Shown here: positions 16,793-26,010 of the stretch, in pieces
How positions within the stretch are numbered: position 1 is the stretch's first letter
Layout: each line of letters opens with the position of its first letter
Origin: an uncultured Bacteroidia bacterium
Lineage (GTDB): Bacteria; Bacteroidota; Bacteroidia; Bacteroidales; CAJPTX01
NCBI GenBank assembly: GCA_947252645.1
Contig: CAMXWF010000008.1
Location: 1-64,000 of the forward strand
Direction: 5' to 3'
DNA: 64,000 nucleotides
Position numbers and translations under genes: made by a program
The notes under the pieces: generated by a model
What the model was told of the DNA's origin: nothing
The model's input: the letters and a program-made list of their open reading frames with translations, nothing else
The model's database searches: none

Positions 16793-18805
16793 AAGTCAAA
16801 ATTGTGCTTGTATTGTGTATGTGCGTGCATGTATATTGCTACTGCAACAAATACAAATTGAGACCTGAACTTCACCACCTTGAAGATCTATCATCAATTC
16901 AAACCACAAGCAATTAACGTGTAAAATTTAAGCTTGGGAGATGGCTTCATCCAGCAGAATAAAACGCACTAAAGATATCACATATGTAAACACAAGGAGA
17001 GGCCAAATGAGACCGCTGACGGCGCAAGTTTTACAGGTGTGAACATTTGCAGCTGTGGCAAACAAACTCTCCTGGTGTATGCGTGCTGGTGGAGGCACAG
17101 AGCAGCTGTATGCGGGCGTACAGACGTCTACACTGAGAGCTCAAGGCCCGTGGCCTCTCACTTGTGGAACGTAAAGGGTATTGTGGTTTCTGTCGCGTCC
17201 TTGCCCTTGCCATAGATGCCATGTCGCACGCACGTGGTGTGGGCTCAGGGGATGCCAAATCGACTGGTGGGGCTAGGTGGGGGCCCCAGACTTAATTTTC
17301 TCGTCAACCAATGTTGTGTTGCAGTTGGTTGCTAACAGCTCTAGAAGACTGGTGCCAGATCCATTGTCGAGGCATATGGTGGGTAGCTATCTAGGCCCAA
17401 GGTGATACATGACGATGCGTGGGGCGTATTGGGAGCTTCGCAGCATGCAGATGGCTGTGCCAGTCTCGGCGTTATTACAGCCTGCGGGTGGAGGGAGGTA
17501 CGCCAGAAATAACCAACGAATGCGTGTGCAATGTGGCGCATGGTGTGCGGTTAACCGGAGGAAGTAGAAGCCTCGAGATATCCAGATACCCTGGCTTATT
17601 CGTTGGCAACACTCGGAGGCTCTGCCATGCGCATTCCGGGCACCAAAACTCTGTTAAACATAATATGAATTATAAAAAACGGGTGCGGTATGTCGGCGGG
17701 GGGGCGATTGATGCTTGCAGCGTGTTTGCGGAAAGTATTTGGCTGCTGTGCGCTCCCAGCCTTACGGTGCATCAGGAAAAACCTTTTCCTCGCCGGCTGC
17801 TAGTGCAGCTCGTTGCTGTCCAGCTTGACGGGGACTTGGGGAGTGTCTGGACCGTTTATCCTCGCTAATAGCAATGAGATCGCAGGTGGCAGAACAAACG
17901 CTGCGGTGCTTACCTTCGACGACTGTGTGTCATCGCTGGAAAGCTCGTTGAATCGTTTCTCGTGATGGCACCACATGAGGACGGACCTCACGTAGACCCT
18001 GCTGGCTTCTTTTCGTTGACGATGTATTTGCTCCATTGGCAATGCGGATTGGTTTACGTATGTAAAGTATCGTGATCTGACCTGGGTGCGGCTGCCTGTC
18101 GCTTGTTTACTGCAGCTGCTGTCTGCAAGGCTAAAAGCGAACTTGTGGCTTTCTCCTCCGTGCCGGTAGCCTTGCTGCACAAATGACAGCTACTCGCTGA
18201 GGCGGTGTACCGAATCCATGGGGCGTTAGTCTTCCCACTGGTCGGGTTCAGCACGTTGTGCGGTGCGCTGGCTACGGGGAGGTCGACACGTATGGTTCTC
18301 CCTGCTGTTGCCGTGCAAGGGATCCTTGGTCTCACGAAGGTACCCCAAGCGTTCTCGGCGGATGCTTTGCGATCGTGGGGTTGCGGAAGGGGTACACCTT
18401 CGATGCTCTAGCGCTTCTTCGTGGCCTGTGTGTCTACCCGCAGCCTACCTGGCCCGAACCACAATATGCAATTGTCCTGCTGTCTATACCCTGCGTGTCC
18501 CATGCCCTCTATCAGCTCGTCCACGCACACGCCTGGAGGAGTTCTCCTATCTCTTCTTGCGCCCCGCCCCACGGCTCTTGCTTGCCACCACCTATTCCAA
18601 CAAGCTAAGCTACAGCCTTCTTTCTGCCCCCTACGGACTCCACCTAGGGGGCGACTTGACTCACGCTGGATCGGATGCTCCTGCCCCACACAGTGACGTT
18701 TTCCCCTCCCAGGGGGCAGATTTGCACCTCGGTACGCTAGTTGCAACTACCCCTTGCCCCGGGGCCGCTCCACAATGACCGCAGAGCTCTTGGTATCGTA
18801 GGGTC
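16793..18805. other. Two-kilobase region without a convincing gene
   Basis: The first 230 bp are clearly AT-rich compared with the flanks. The rest is nearer 55% GC with many short frames on both strands, none with a recognisable family, signal peptide or good start. A TACCTTCG box occurs at 17911-17918 (+) with no obvious gene after it, and a tiny frame MRPLTAQVLQV at 17007-17042 follows an AAGGAG. No tRNA, CRISPR array, insertion-sequence ends or long repeats were found. It could hold a non-coding RNA, decayed genes or an old insertion site. Confidence 0.5.
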
Positions 18806-19273
18806 CTAAGGGTTGTGCACCGTGAGCGTAGCACCATCGCGGTAGATCCGGTAGGGCTGCAGGTGGTATTGTGCGTCTACGCTGCTGGCCCCTCCGTAGA
18901 GTATGTACTCTCGCTTGCAGTAAGGGCAAATGGCTGAGCTGCCTCGGGGTGTCGTGGCCACTGGGTGTGCGAGATGCGCTACACAGGTGGCATCGTAGGC
19001 TGCGTAGGCTGACTCCCCGAGCAGCTCATGTACCACGTAGACCCCATGGGCCATGTAGCCCGCATGCGGGTAGAGCAGCACGTTACCCGGTGTGGCCAGC
19101 TCGGAGTACTCCGGTAGGTTCAAGGAGATGGAAAAAACGAACTCTACCGAGGGTAGCATCTTTGACCGTTCCTCCTTACAGCTCGCAGTGGCTCCCAGCA
19201 GTCCAAGCAAAATGGACCCAAGCACAACGTGTGCAAGGTCGCTCGGACGCAGGGGCAGTCTAGAAGAAGTCAT
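18806..19273 (-). CDS. Rieske-like lipoprotein with altered ligand motifs
   Basis: 155 residues from the ATG at 19273, which overlaps the end of the PBP1A gene by 14 bp; two further in-frame ATGs upstream (to 19309) are possible. Lipoprotein signal with Cys in LLGATASCKEE. Mature part: VEFVFSISLNLPEYSELATPG, typical of a Bacteroidota family of small Rieske-fold lipoproteins, then CVAH and CPYC, and a C-terminal YRIYRDGATLTVHN. A Rieske [2Fe-2S] site needs CxH and CxxH; here the pairs are C-x2-H and C-x2-C, so the cluster may be absent or another metal may bind. Likely in the periplasm or on the outer membrane; the function is unknown. Confidence 0.65.
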   Translation of the reverse strand: MTSSRLPLRPSDLAHVVLGSILLGLLGATASCKEERSKMLPSVEFVFSISLNLPEYSELATPGNVLLYPHAGYMAHGVYVVHELLGESAYAAYDATCVAHLAHPVATTPRGSSAICPYCKREYILYGGASSVDAQYHLQPYRIYRDGATLTVHNP

Positions 19274-21620
19274 CGCTCTGCTCGACATTCTCCGAGGATG
19301 CATCGTCACAGTTGAACGACCGGCCCACCATCGTCGGGGGCACGGCCCACTGGCTCTCCGGGCTCACCAGGGTGGACTTGTCCTGGTAGACTCCCTGCAG
19401 GAAAAGTCCCACGATGGGCAGAGCCATGCTTGCGCCCTGCCCCTGCGCTATGTTCGTGAAATGCACGGCGCGGTCCTCATTGCCCACCCACGCCCCGATG
19501 ACCAGCTGGGGATGGATGCACATGAACCAACCATCCGAATGGTTCTGCGTCGTACCTGTCTTGCCCCCCAGCGGGCCCTCCAGTGTGTAGATCCGGCGGA
19601 GCCGGTTGCCCGAACCGTGATCCACCACATTCTGCAGCAGGCGCACCATCGTGTAGGCCGTCTCGGGGCTAATCACGTTGCGCGACGTGGGCGAAAAGCT
19701 GGCCAGTAGATTGCCGTTCCGATCCTCTATGCTACTCACCAGGAGCGGCTCGGTCTGCACGCCGTTGGCCGCAAAGGCCGTGTAGGCGGAAACCATCTCC
19801 CACAGGGAAATCTCCGAAGTACCCAGGAAAATAGAGGGCACTGGGTCAATATGGCTCCTGATGCCCATGCTCTCGATGAGGGCCGCTATGGCCTGGGGGG
19901 TCAGCTGTTTGACCAGCCAGGCGCTCACGTTGTTCGACGACTGCGCCAGCCCCCACATGAGCGTCACCATCTGCCCATCGCGCTTTGAGGCTCCCGCTGT
20001 GCGGGGCTGCCACACCGTGTCGCCCATATCGAACGTAGAGGTCGTATTGGGCACCTTCAGGCAGGGGTCAAAACCCTCCTGTACCGCCAGCGTGTAGAGG
20101 AAGGGCTTGATGATGGAACCCACCTGGCGACGCGAGGAAAACACATTGTCATAGCTGAAATGCTCCAGGTTCGTGCCCCCCACATAGGCTCGCACAGCTC
20201 CGCTGCGAGGCTCCATGGCCATGAAGCCCGCGCGCAGTAGCCGCTTGTAGTAGAGCATAGAGTCGTAGGGGGTCAGCACGGTGTCCACTAGGCCATGCCA
20301 GGTGAACACGCGCATCGTGTCCGGCGTGCGAAATGCCTTCTCTATCTCCTGCTGCGTGGCCCCCTGGGCCTTGAGTGCCTTGTAGCGGGGCGAGTGCTTT
20401 AAGCCCAGTTCCATCACCACCTCGCGCGCCTCCCGGGGCACATCGTAGGAAAAGAGATTCTTACGCTTCTCCGCATCCATCTGTCGCTGGAGCTGCCCTC
20501 CTAGGTGCTGCTCCACCGCCCGCTCCGCTATCTGCTGCATCCGGTAGTCCACCGTCGTGTGGATCTTCAGCCCGTCAGTGTAGAGGTTGTAGAACGAACC
20601 ATCGGGCTTAGGGTTCTTTCGGCACCAGCCGTAGAGGGGGTTCTCCGCCCAGTGGATGGAATCCAGACGGTACTGCTCGTGCGTGAAGTACATCCCGGGA
20701 CGTGGCTCCCGGGCGGTCATCATCAGGCGGATGAGCTCGCGCAGGTACGTGGCCAAGCCCGCGTTGTGGTCCTGCATCCGGTAGTGGAGCGTAATGGGCA
20801 GCGCCGAGAGGCTGTCGCAGGTCTCCTGCGACAGCTTGCCGTATTTCACCATCTGGCGAAGCACCGTGTTCCGACGTTCGCATGCCCGCGCAGGGTTGCG
20901 CACGGGACTATAGCGCGTAGGTCCCTTGACTAGCCCCACTAGGAGCGCGGCCTCCTCGCACTTGAGCGAATCGGGGGTCGTGTTGAAAAACGTCCGGGCG
21001 GCCATGCGGATCCCGAAGGCGTTGGAGCCAAACGAGATCGTGTTCAGGTACATGGTCATGATCTCATCCTTGGAGTAGTCGCGCTCGAGCTTGACCGCCG
21101 TGACCCACTCCTTGAACTTCGAGATGACCAGCTTGACCGCCCGCCCAAAGCTCGTGGCAGGCATCACGGAATCGCGCGGGAAAAGATTCTTGGCAAGCTG
21201 CTGCGTTATCGTGCTGCCTCCACCAGCATCCTCCTGCCCGCGCAGGAGCGTCTTGTAGAACACTCGGAACAGACCCTTGGCATCCACTCCTGAGTGCTCG
21301 TAAAAACGTGCATCCTCTACGCTAATCAGGGCATCCTTGAGGTATTCGTTCAGCTCCTCGTAGCTCACCAACGAACGATTCTGAAGAAAGTAGGTGCCAA
21401 GTAGCCTCTCATCGGCAGAAAGCACCTCTGTGGCCATGATGCTATTGGGGTTCTCCAGCTCCTCAAAGGTCGGCATCGGCCCAAAAAGACCCAGCGTGAT
21501 GCTCGTGAACAGCAAGGCCACAAACACCAGCAGACCAATGAATATACCCCAGAACCATCGCACGAACCGCTGGCGGAATGGTGTCCGCTTGGCGGTGTTC
21601 CCTTCAGCTCGCCTCCTCAT
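19260..21620 (-). CDS. Penicillin-binding protein 1A, bifunctional transglycosylase/transpeptidase
   Basis: 786 residues. Cytoplasmic basic N terminus, one membrane anchor (about 22-45), glycosyltransferase family 51 domain (SVEDARFYEHSGVD, GGSTITQQLAKNLF, MTMYLNTISFG) and a transpeptidase domain with the three active-site motifs SIIK (about 500), SSN (about 558) and KTGTT (about 685). It polymerises and crosslinks peptidoglycan at the outer face of the inner membrane. The transpeptidase part lacks long extra domains, which fits class A PBP1A of Bacteroidota. Preceded by a TACCTTTG promoter and overlapping the Rieske-like lipoprotein gene downstream. Confidence 0.93.
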   Translation of the reverse strand: MRRRAEGNTAKRTPFRQRFVRWFWGIFIGLLVFVALLFTSITLGLFGPMPTFEELENPNSIMATEVLSADERLLGTYFLQNRSLVSYEELNEYLKDALISVEDARFYEHSGVDAKGLFRVFYKTLLRGQEDAGGGSTITQQLAKNLFPRDSVMPATSFGRAVKLVISKFKEWVTAVKLERDYSKDEIMTMYLNTISFGSNAFGIRMAARTFFNTTPDSLKCEEAALLVGLVKGPTRYSPVRNPARACERRNTVLRQMVKYGKLSQETCDSLSALPITLHYRMQDHNAGLATYLRELIRLMMTAREPRPGMYFTHEQYRLDSIHWAENPLYGWCRKNPKPDGSFYNLYTDGLKIHTTVDYRMQQIAERAVEQHLGGQLQRQMDAEKRKNLFSYDVPREAREVVMELGLKHSPRYKALKAQGATQQEIEKAFRTPDTMRVFTWHGLVDTVLTPYDSMLYYKRLLRAGFMAMEPRSGAVRAYVGGTNLEHFSYDNVFSSRRQVGSIIKPFLYTLAVQEGFDPCLKVPNTTSTFDMGDTVWQPRTAGASKRDGQMVTLMWGLAQSSNNVSAWLVKQLTPQAIAALIESMGIRSHIDPVPSIFLGTSEISLWEMVSAYTAFAANGVQTEPLLVSSIEDRNGNLLASFSPTSRNVISPETAYTMVRLLQNVVDHGSGNRLRRIYTLEGPLGGKTGTTQNHSDGWFMCIHPQLVIGAWVGNEDRAVHFTNIAQGQGASMALPIVGLFLQGVYQDKSTLVSPESQWAVPPTMVGRSFNCDDASSENVEQSDDFF

Positions 21621-21671
21621 CTCCTGTTCCCTTTGGTCGCCCTACGCTGGGCTGTTATTGTCTCGCTACCA

Positions 21672-21679
21672 CAAAGGTA
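21672..21679 (-). promoter_or_regulatory. -7 element (TACCTTTG) for the PBP1A gene
   Basis: Minus-strand TACCTTTG, start expected near 21665, about 45 nt before the ATG at 21620. Confidence 0.55.
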
Positions 21680-21905
21680 CAGTTTTCCACGCCTCGGAGT
21701 CGGCCGTCTGGCATCGGCGCATTCTCGCTGGGGGAGCCGCTGGCTCGGGCTAGCTGTCGCACGAAGGTTTGCGCTCGGTGTCCCCTACCCCACGCCTTCA
21801 TGCAGATATGCGCGCAGACTGGCCTTACGCCTAGCTTGGCACGGGTAGAAGGCTCCAAAATTTTTCTGAAAATGCGTAACTTGAACCTGTGACTAGATCG
21901 TACTC

Positions 21906-24197
21906 ATGGCCATGTACATCGAAAAAAAGTCTATCCTCGCTGTTATCACGGGTATCGATGACGGTGCCCAACTCGTGATCCCTATCTACCAGCGCACCTA
22001 CTGCTGGGAGAAAAAGCAATGTGGGGAGCTATGGAGCGATTTGCTCAGGGTCCAGCAATCTCGCCTTGCTAACAAATACAATTTCATCTCCCATTTCTTT
22101 GGCTCCGTGGTGATTACTGGTACGGCAGATAGAGAGGGCAGGCACTACGTGGTCGATGGACAGCAGCGGCTGCTCACCATAACGCTGCTCCTCAAGGCTG
22201 CCCTGGACTACGTGAAGAACGATAAACTCCTCGTGGAGCCCGAAAATCCCCCAGATGCCGTCCGTGGGGCTTATCTCTATAAGAATATCGATGGCTCGAA
22301 GCGACTCCGCATCTGCCCCAATCTGGGCGATGAGGAGGCCTACAGGGCCGTACTCCTCAACCAAGAGCCCAAAACCGATCCCAATAAACATTTCGCGGAG
22401 AACTACCGCTGGTTCTACCGCCACATGCAAGAACTCTTTGACCAGAATGGGTTTACCCTCGCAGGGCTCTTGGGCATCTTAAGCCACTTCGAGGTGACAC
22501 AGATGCGGCTGACTGATAGTGATGATGCGCAGCGTATTTTCGAAACCATCAACGCCACGGGCATCTCGCTGAATACTAGCGACAAGGTCCGCAATTTCGT
22601 ACTCATGGGTCTCGACCCCAGCGAGCAGCGCAATCTCTGGACTCACTACTGGCAGCCCATTGAGCGCAATGCCTCTGTACCCAATGCAGACAAGACCTAT
22701 AGCATCGACATCTTCCTGCGGATTTTTCTCGTCATGAAGCTTAAGCGCCCGGTTAACAAGGGCAGCCTCTACGACGAGTTCAAAGCGTGGTGGAACAAAC
22801 AAATTGACTCCGGCAACAGCGATGCGCAAAACCCTGGCGACAGCGGCGTTGAGGGGCAATTTCGCGAGTTGGCCGACTACGCCGAGATCTACGGCTACTT
22901 CGTCCATAATCAGTTGCCCCAGGGGGTGCCTCCCGAGGCCAAGCGGGTGCTCGACCGACTGATTCGTCTCAAAGACCTACAGGTCGAGAGCATCTTCCTC
23001 ATGCCGGCCTATGCCTACCTGCGTGCGCACAATCAGCTCGACCAACTCGCGCCCTTGCTGGAGACCATGGAGAGCTACACCTTGCGGGCCATGGTAGCAG
23101 GTCAAAGCTCAAACGTCCTCACTGAACTGTACAGCAATCTTCCTAAGTCAATTGAAAATTGCATGGAGAAAACTCCGGACTCCTATCTACAGGCCTATCA
23201 GCGCCAGCTGATTGGGGGGGAAAAAAGGCGCCGATTCGTTTCCGATGAGTACTTTGAGAAAGCTCTATACGATCTCAACTTGTACAATTCAAAATTGAGA
23301 AAATATATCCTCAGCATGTTCCTCAATGGGAAAAAGTTGGAGGGGGAACCCTTTGCAAGCATCTACCAACGCATGGGCAGCCAGCAGGCAGAGGCCTATA
23401 CCATTGAGCACGTCATGCCCCAGAAGCTTAACAATCTATGGGAGCAGGACTTAGGCCCCGATTGTAATAGAATCCACGAGCAGCTCGTCAACTGCCTCGG
23501 AAACCTCACGCTCACTGCCTACAATCGGGAACTCAGCAATAACCCCTTCTCGGAAAAACAAAAGCTCCTCGCCAACTCCCCCTTGCCCATCAATGCCTTC
23601 TTCAAAAACGTCTCCCGCTGGGGCGAAGAGGAAATCAACCGCAGAACTTCTGAGCTGGTGCAACAAGCGATGATGCTATGGCCCCGCCCGCAGCCCGGGC
23701 CTATGGTGCCCTATAGCTACGATGAAGATGTCTCAGCGAGCGTGCTAAAAGACTTCACCGACTCCGCCATTAAGGCCTTCACGCTCTGTGGACAACGTAC
23801 CGAGTGCCCCGAGGGCACCTGGGCCCAGTTCCTGACAAGATTCCTGTCCAGACTGCCCGCCGTGCGTACCGATGCCCTGCAGCTGCTAGCGGATCACAAG
23901 CCGACAAGAATTAGCCGCAACCCTGGCAATCTCCGTGTGCCTAAAGAACTCCCAGATGGCTTCTGGTGCGCCCCCCAACTATCGGCCAATGATCACGTCA
24001 AGTTTGCTAAGGACTGCCTGAGATTCCTGGATATCCCGACGGATCAGCTGATCTTGCATATTCACGTCGACAAGAATAACAACCAAAGCGACAGCAACAG
24101 CAGCCAAGAGGAGGAAGAATACTACGATGATGTCTACGATGACGATGAACCCGGTGGCCTCTTCAACGATCACCCAGGCGCCTATAGCTCCAAGTAG
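21906..24197 (+). CDS. DUF262/DUF1524 protein, GmrSD-type (type IV restriction-like) nuclease
   Basis: 763 residues. N-terminal DUF262 (ParB/Srx-like) with IPIYQRTYCWEKKQ and DGQQRLLTITLLL (about 84-96), the NTP-binding signature. DUF1524 HNH-type nuclease around 495-580: YTIEHVMPQKLNNLWEQ, LVNCLGNLTLTAYN and NPFSEKQ. Single-chain proteins of this kind cut modified phage DNA (GmrSD, SspE and relatives). About 150 further residues follow, with LPDGFWCAPQLSANDHVKFA, and then an acidic tail (QEEEEYYDDVYDDDEP). The gene stands alone between convergent neighbours, with stretches of lower GC (for example near 23130-23330) than the surrounding core genes, suggesting acquisition. An ATG two codons in (21912) is an alternative start. 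Substrate untested. Confidence 0.85.
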   Translation: MAMYIEKKSILAVITGIDDGAQLVIPIYQRTYCWEKKQCGELWSDLLRVQQSRLANKYNFISHFFGSVVITGTADREGRHYVVDGQQRLLTITLLLKAALDYVKNDKLLVEPENPPDAVRGAYLYKNIDGSKRLRICPNLGDEEAYRAVLLNQEPKTDPNKHFAENYRWFYRHMQELFDQNGFTLAGLLGILSHFEVTQMRLTDSDDAQRIFETINATGISLNTSDKVRNFVLMGLDPSEQRNLWTHYWQPIERNASVPNADKTYSIDIFLRIFLVMKLKRPVNKGSLYDEFKAWWNKQIDSGNSDAQNPGDSGVEGQFRELADYAEIYGYFVHNQLPQGVPPEAKRVLDRLIRLKDLQVESIFLMPAYAYLRAHNQLDQLAPLLETMESYTLRAMVAGQSSNVLTELYSNLPKSIENCMEKTPDSYLQAYQRQLIGGEKRRRFVSDEYFEKALYDLNLYNSKLRKYILSMFLNGKKLEGEPFASIYQRMGSQQAEAYTIEHVMPQKLNNLWEQDLGPDCNRIHEQLVNCLGNLTLTAYNRELSNNPFSEKQKLLANSPLPINAFFKNVSRWGEEEINRRTSELVQQAMMLWPRPQPGPMVPYSYDEDVSASVLKDFTDSAIKAFTLCGQRTECPEGTWAQFLTRFLSRLPAVRTDALQLLADHKPTRISRNPGNLRVPKELPDGFWCAPQLSANDHVKFAKDCLRFLDIPTDQLILHIHVDKNNNQSDSNSSQEEEEYYDDVYDDDEPGGLFNDHPGAYSSK

Positions 24198-24279
24198 AGT
24201 CGATAGCCTACCCTATTAGCCAACTAGGATTAGGAAATCCACTGTGCAAGCGTGCCCGCGCCCCAGGGTGGCGCGCCCC

Positions 24280-25311
24280 CTACCGTCTATCCCGGATATT
24301 GTACCGATTCCGTATCGGCGAGTTGCGCCCCACCATCTCGCCCAGAAAGCCCGCCAGGAAGCACTGCACCCCCAGGATCACAAGCGTGAGCGCAAGGAAG
24401 AAAAGGGGCTGGTCGGTCACATTGCGATACCTGACCCCCTCGGCTATCTGCACGATCTTCTCCACAATGAGCCATACGGCCGTCACCCCGCCTAGCAGAA
24501 ACATCACCGACCCCAGCAGTCCAAAGAAGTGCATGGGCCGCTTGCCAAACCTGCCCACGAAGGAAACGGTGATCAGGTCCAAGTAGCCATTCACAAAACG
24601 CGAAAGACCAAACTTGCTCTTCCCGTATTTACGGGGGTAGTGCCGCACCTCCTTCTCCCCTATCCGGGTAAAGCCGGCCGCCTTGGCTATCGCCGGCACA
24701 TAGCGGTGCATATCGCCGTAAAGCTCTATCGATTTCACCACCTCGCTGCGGTAAACCTTCAGCCCGCAGTTGAAGTCGTGGAGCTTGATGCCTGTTATCC
24801 AGCGCGCCGTCGCGTTGAATAGCTTGCTCGGTAGGTTCTTGGTAAGCTTCGGATCGTGGCGTACCCGCTTCCAACCGGAAACAAGGTCATAATCCCCCTC
24901 CTGAAGCGTTTGAAGGAGCCCTGGAAGCTCATCGGGCGAGTCCTGGAGGTCGGAGTCCATGGTGAACACCACCCGACCCCCTGAGGCCTGAAACGCCACG
25001 TGCAGCGCCGCCGCCTTCCCGTAGTTCCGCTGAAAACGTATGCCGTGGATCGCCACACCAGGTTCCTCTAAACCCGCTATCAGCTGCCACGAGCCATCCG
25101 TACTCCCATCGTCTACGAAAATGATCTCGGCCCGCCAGCCATTCTGGCGCACCACCCTACCTATCCACGACACCAGCTCAGGGATGGATTCCTCCTCGTT
25201 GTACTCGGGGATAACTATGCTCACATCAAGCCCACAACCCGTCTCCCCACCCATCGCGTCAAGAGATGGCTGTTCTCGCGCTGGGGGCGTGGAATTTCTA
25301 CTCTCGTCCAT
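24280..25311 (-). CDS. Family 2 glycosyltransferase, dolichol-phosphate-mannose-synthase-like
   Basis: About 343 residues from the ATG at 25311; the frame opens at a GTG at 25323. GT2 domain: VSIVIPEYNEEESIPELV, FVDDGSTDGSW, YGKAAALHVAFQ, the metal-binding VVFTMDSDLQDSPDEL (DxD) and YDLVSGWKRVR. Two C-terminal membrane helices (FGLLGSVMFLLGGVTAVWLI; PLFFLALTLVILGVQCFLAG) as in GtrB/DPM1-like enzymes that load a sugar onto undecaprenyl phosphate. It sits 30 bp after the DUF4199 gene, a pairing common in Bacteroidales. The exact sugar is not predictable. Confidence 0.88.
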   Translation of the reverse strand: MDESRNSTPPAREQPSLDAMGGETGCGLDVSIVIPEYNEEESIPELVSWIGRVVRQNGWRAEIIFVDDGSTDGSWQLIAGLEEPGVAIHGIRFQRNYGKAAALHVAFQASGGRVVFTMDSDLQDSPDELPGLLQTLQEGDYDLVSGWKRVRHDPKLTKNLPSKLFNATARWITGIKLHDFNCGLKVYRSEVVKSIELYGDMHRYVPAIAKAAGFTRIGEKEVRHYPRKYGKSKFGLSRFVNGYLDLITVSFVGRFGKRPMHFFGLLGSVMFLLGGVTAVWLIVEKIVQIAEGVRYRNVTDQPLFFLALTLVILGVQCFLAGFLGEMVGRNSPIRNRYNIRDRR

Positions 25312-25341
25312 CAGACAGCTCACTGGCTTCGCTGTAGGCCT

Positions 25342-25887
25342 CTACCTACTCTCCTGGCGCAGGAAAATAGAGGCCAGAATCGTGAATATCAATCCAGTAA
25401 GCAGGACGTTGAGCGCCTGGCCTAGCGACCACACCGAGGGCCTAAACATGGTGTCGATTATTACAGCCCCCAAGTGCTCAGCGGCATCGCCAGAAACTGG
25501 GGTATTCTCCAGGGCGAGCTTGCCCGCCTCCTTAACGCCCGTCAGGTATTCAGGAAACACGTACGCCGAGCCAACGTAAAGCAGCACGAGGCAAACGAGC
25601 GAAGCCCAGCAGGTGATCACAAAGCCCACTTTCACCGCGCGCCCAAAGGTAAGCCCGGCCACCGCGCGCGCGCGGTAGGCGCGGATGCCAAAGTAAATCA
25701 GGAGCGCGTAGGCTAGCCATTGGATGGCGGTTTGCCACCACGTTGCCCTCATTGCGCCAAAGCCCATCTGGAGCCCTTGGCAAATCGAGAGCGCTAACCC
25801 AAGCAGCAGGCCCCACTTAAGGCCTATGAGGAGAAGTCTCGGAGCCTGAGGGGCTGGGGCATCGTTCGTATCCATGGCATTCGACAT
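25342..25887 (-). CDS. DUF4199 family membrane protein
   Basis: 181 residues with four membrane helices (about 20-40, 50-70, 85-110 and 145-170) and the DUF4199 layout: a loop containing YVGSAYVFPEYLTG between helices 3 and 4. Function unknown; the family is restricted to Bacteroidota and often precedes this GT2. An internal ATG at 25875 is possible and would leave a more normal leader after the -7 element at 25900-25907. Confidence 0.75.
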   Translation of the reverse strand: MSNAMDTNDAPAPQAPRLLLIGLKWGLLLGLALSICQGLQMGFGAMRATWWQTAIQWLAYALLIYFGIRAYRARAVAGLTFGRAVKVGFVITCWASLVCLVLLYVGSAYVFPEYLTGVKEAGKLALENTPVSGDAAEHLGAVIIDTMFRPSVWSLGQALNVLLTGLIFTILASIFLRQESR

Positions 25888-25899
25888 TGGTTCTTGTCG

Positions 25900-25907
25900 C
25901 GAATGTA
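25900..25907 (-). promoter_or_regulatory. -7 element (TACATTCG) for the DUF4199/GT2 pair
   Basis: Minus-strand TACATTCG fits TAnnTTYG. Very close to the annotated ATG at 25887, which favours the internal ATG at 25875. Confidence 0.4.
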
Positions 25908-25953
25908 GGCATTATATACCATTTGGCCTGCGCCAGTAGACGCAGCAGGTCGG

Positions 25954-25984
25954 TAAAAAAAAGCCCATGCCGCTAGACATGGGC
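25954..25984 (-). terminator. Rho-independent terminator of the glycogen gene group
   Basis: On the minus strand GCCCATG and CATGGGC form a 7-bp stem (25963-25969 with 25978-25984) around an 8-nt loop, followed directly by a run of eight T. It lies 26 bp after the stop of the GH57 gene. Confidence 0.85.
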
Positions 25985-26010
25985 CTCAGCACGACACCAA
26001 CCCCAAGCGG

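Noticed and set aside
17007..17042. 11-codon frame MRPLTAQVLQV after AAGGAG
   Set aside because: Too short and with no downstream gene to regulate; may be coincidence.
17419..17868. 149-codon open frame in the geneless region
   Set aside because: No recognisable domain or signal, biased composition, and no promoter or ribosome site near the start.
18258..18778. Overlapping plus-strand frames of 116 and 171 codons
   Set aside because: They overlap in different frames and resemble nothing; probably chance in GC-rich DNA.
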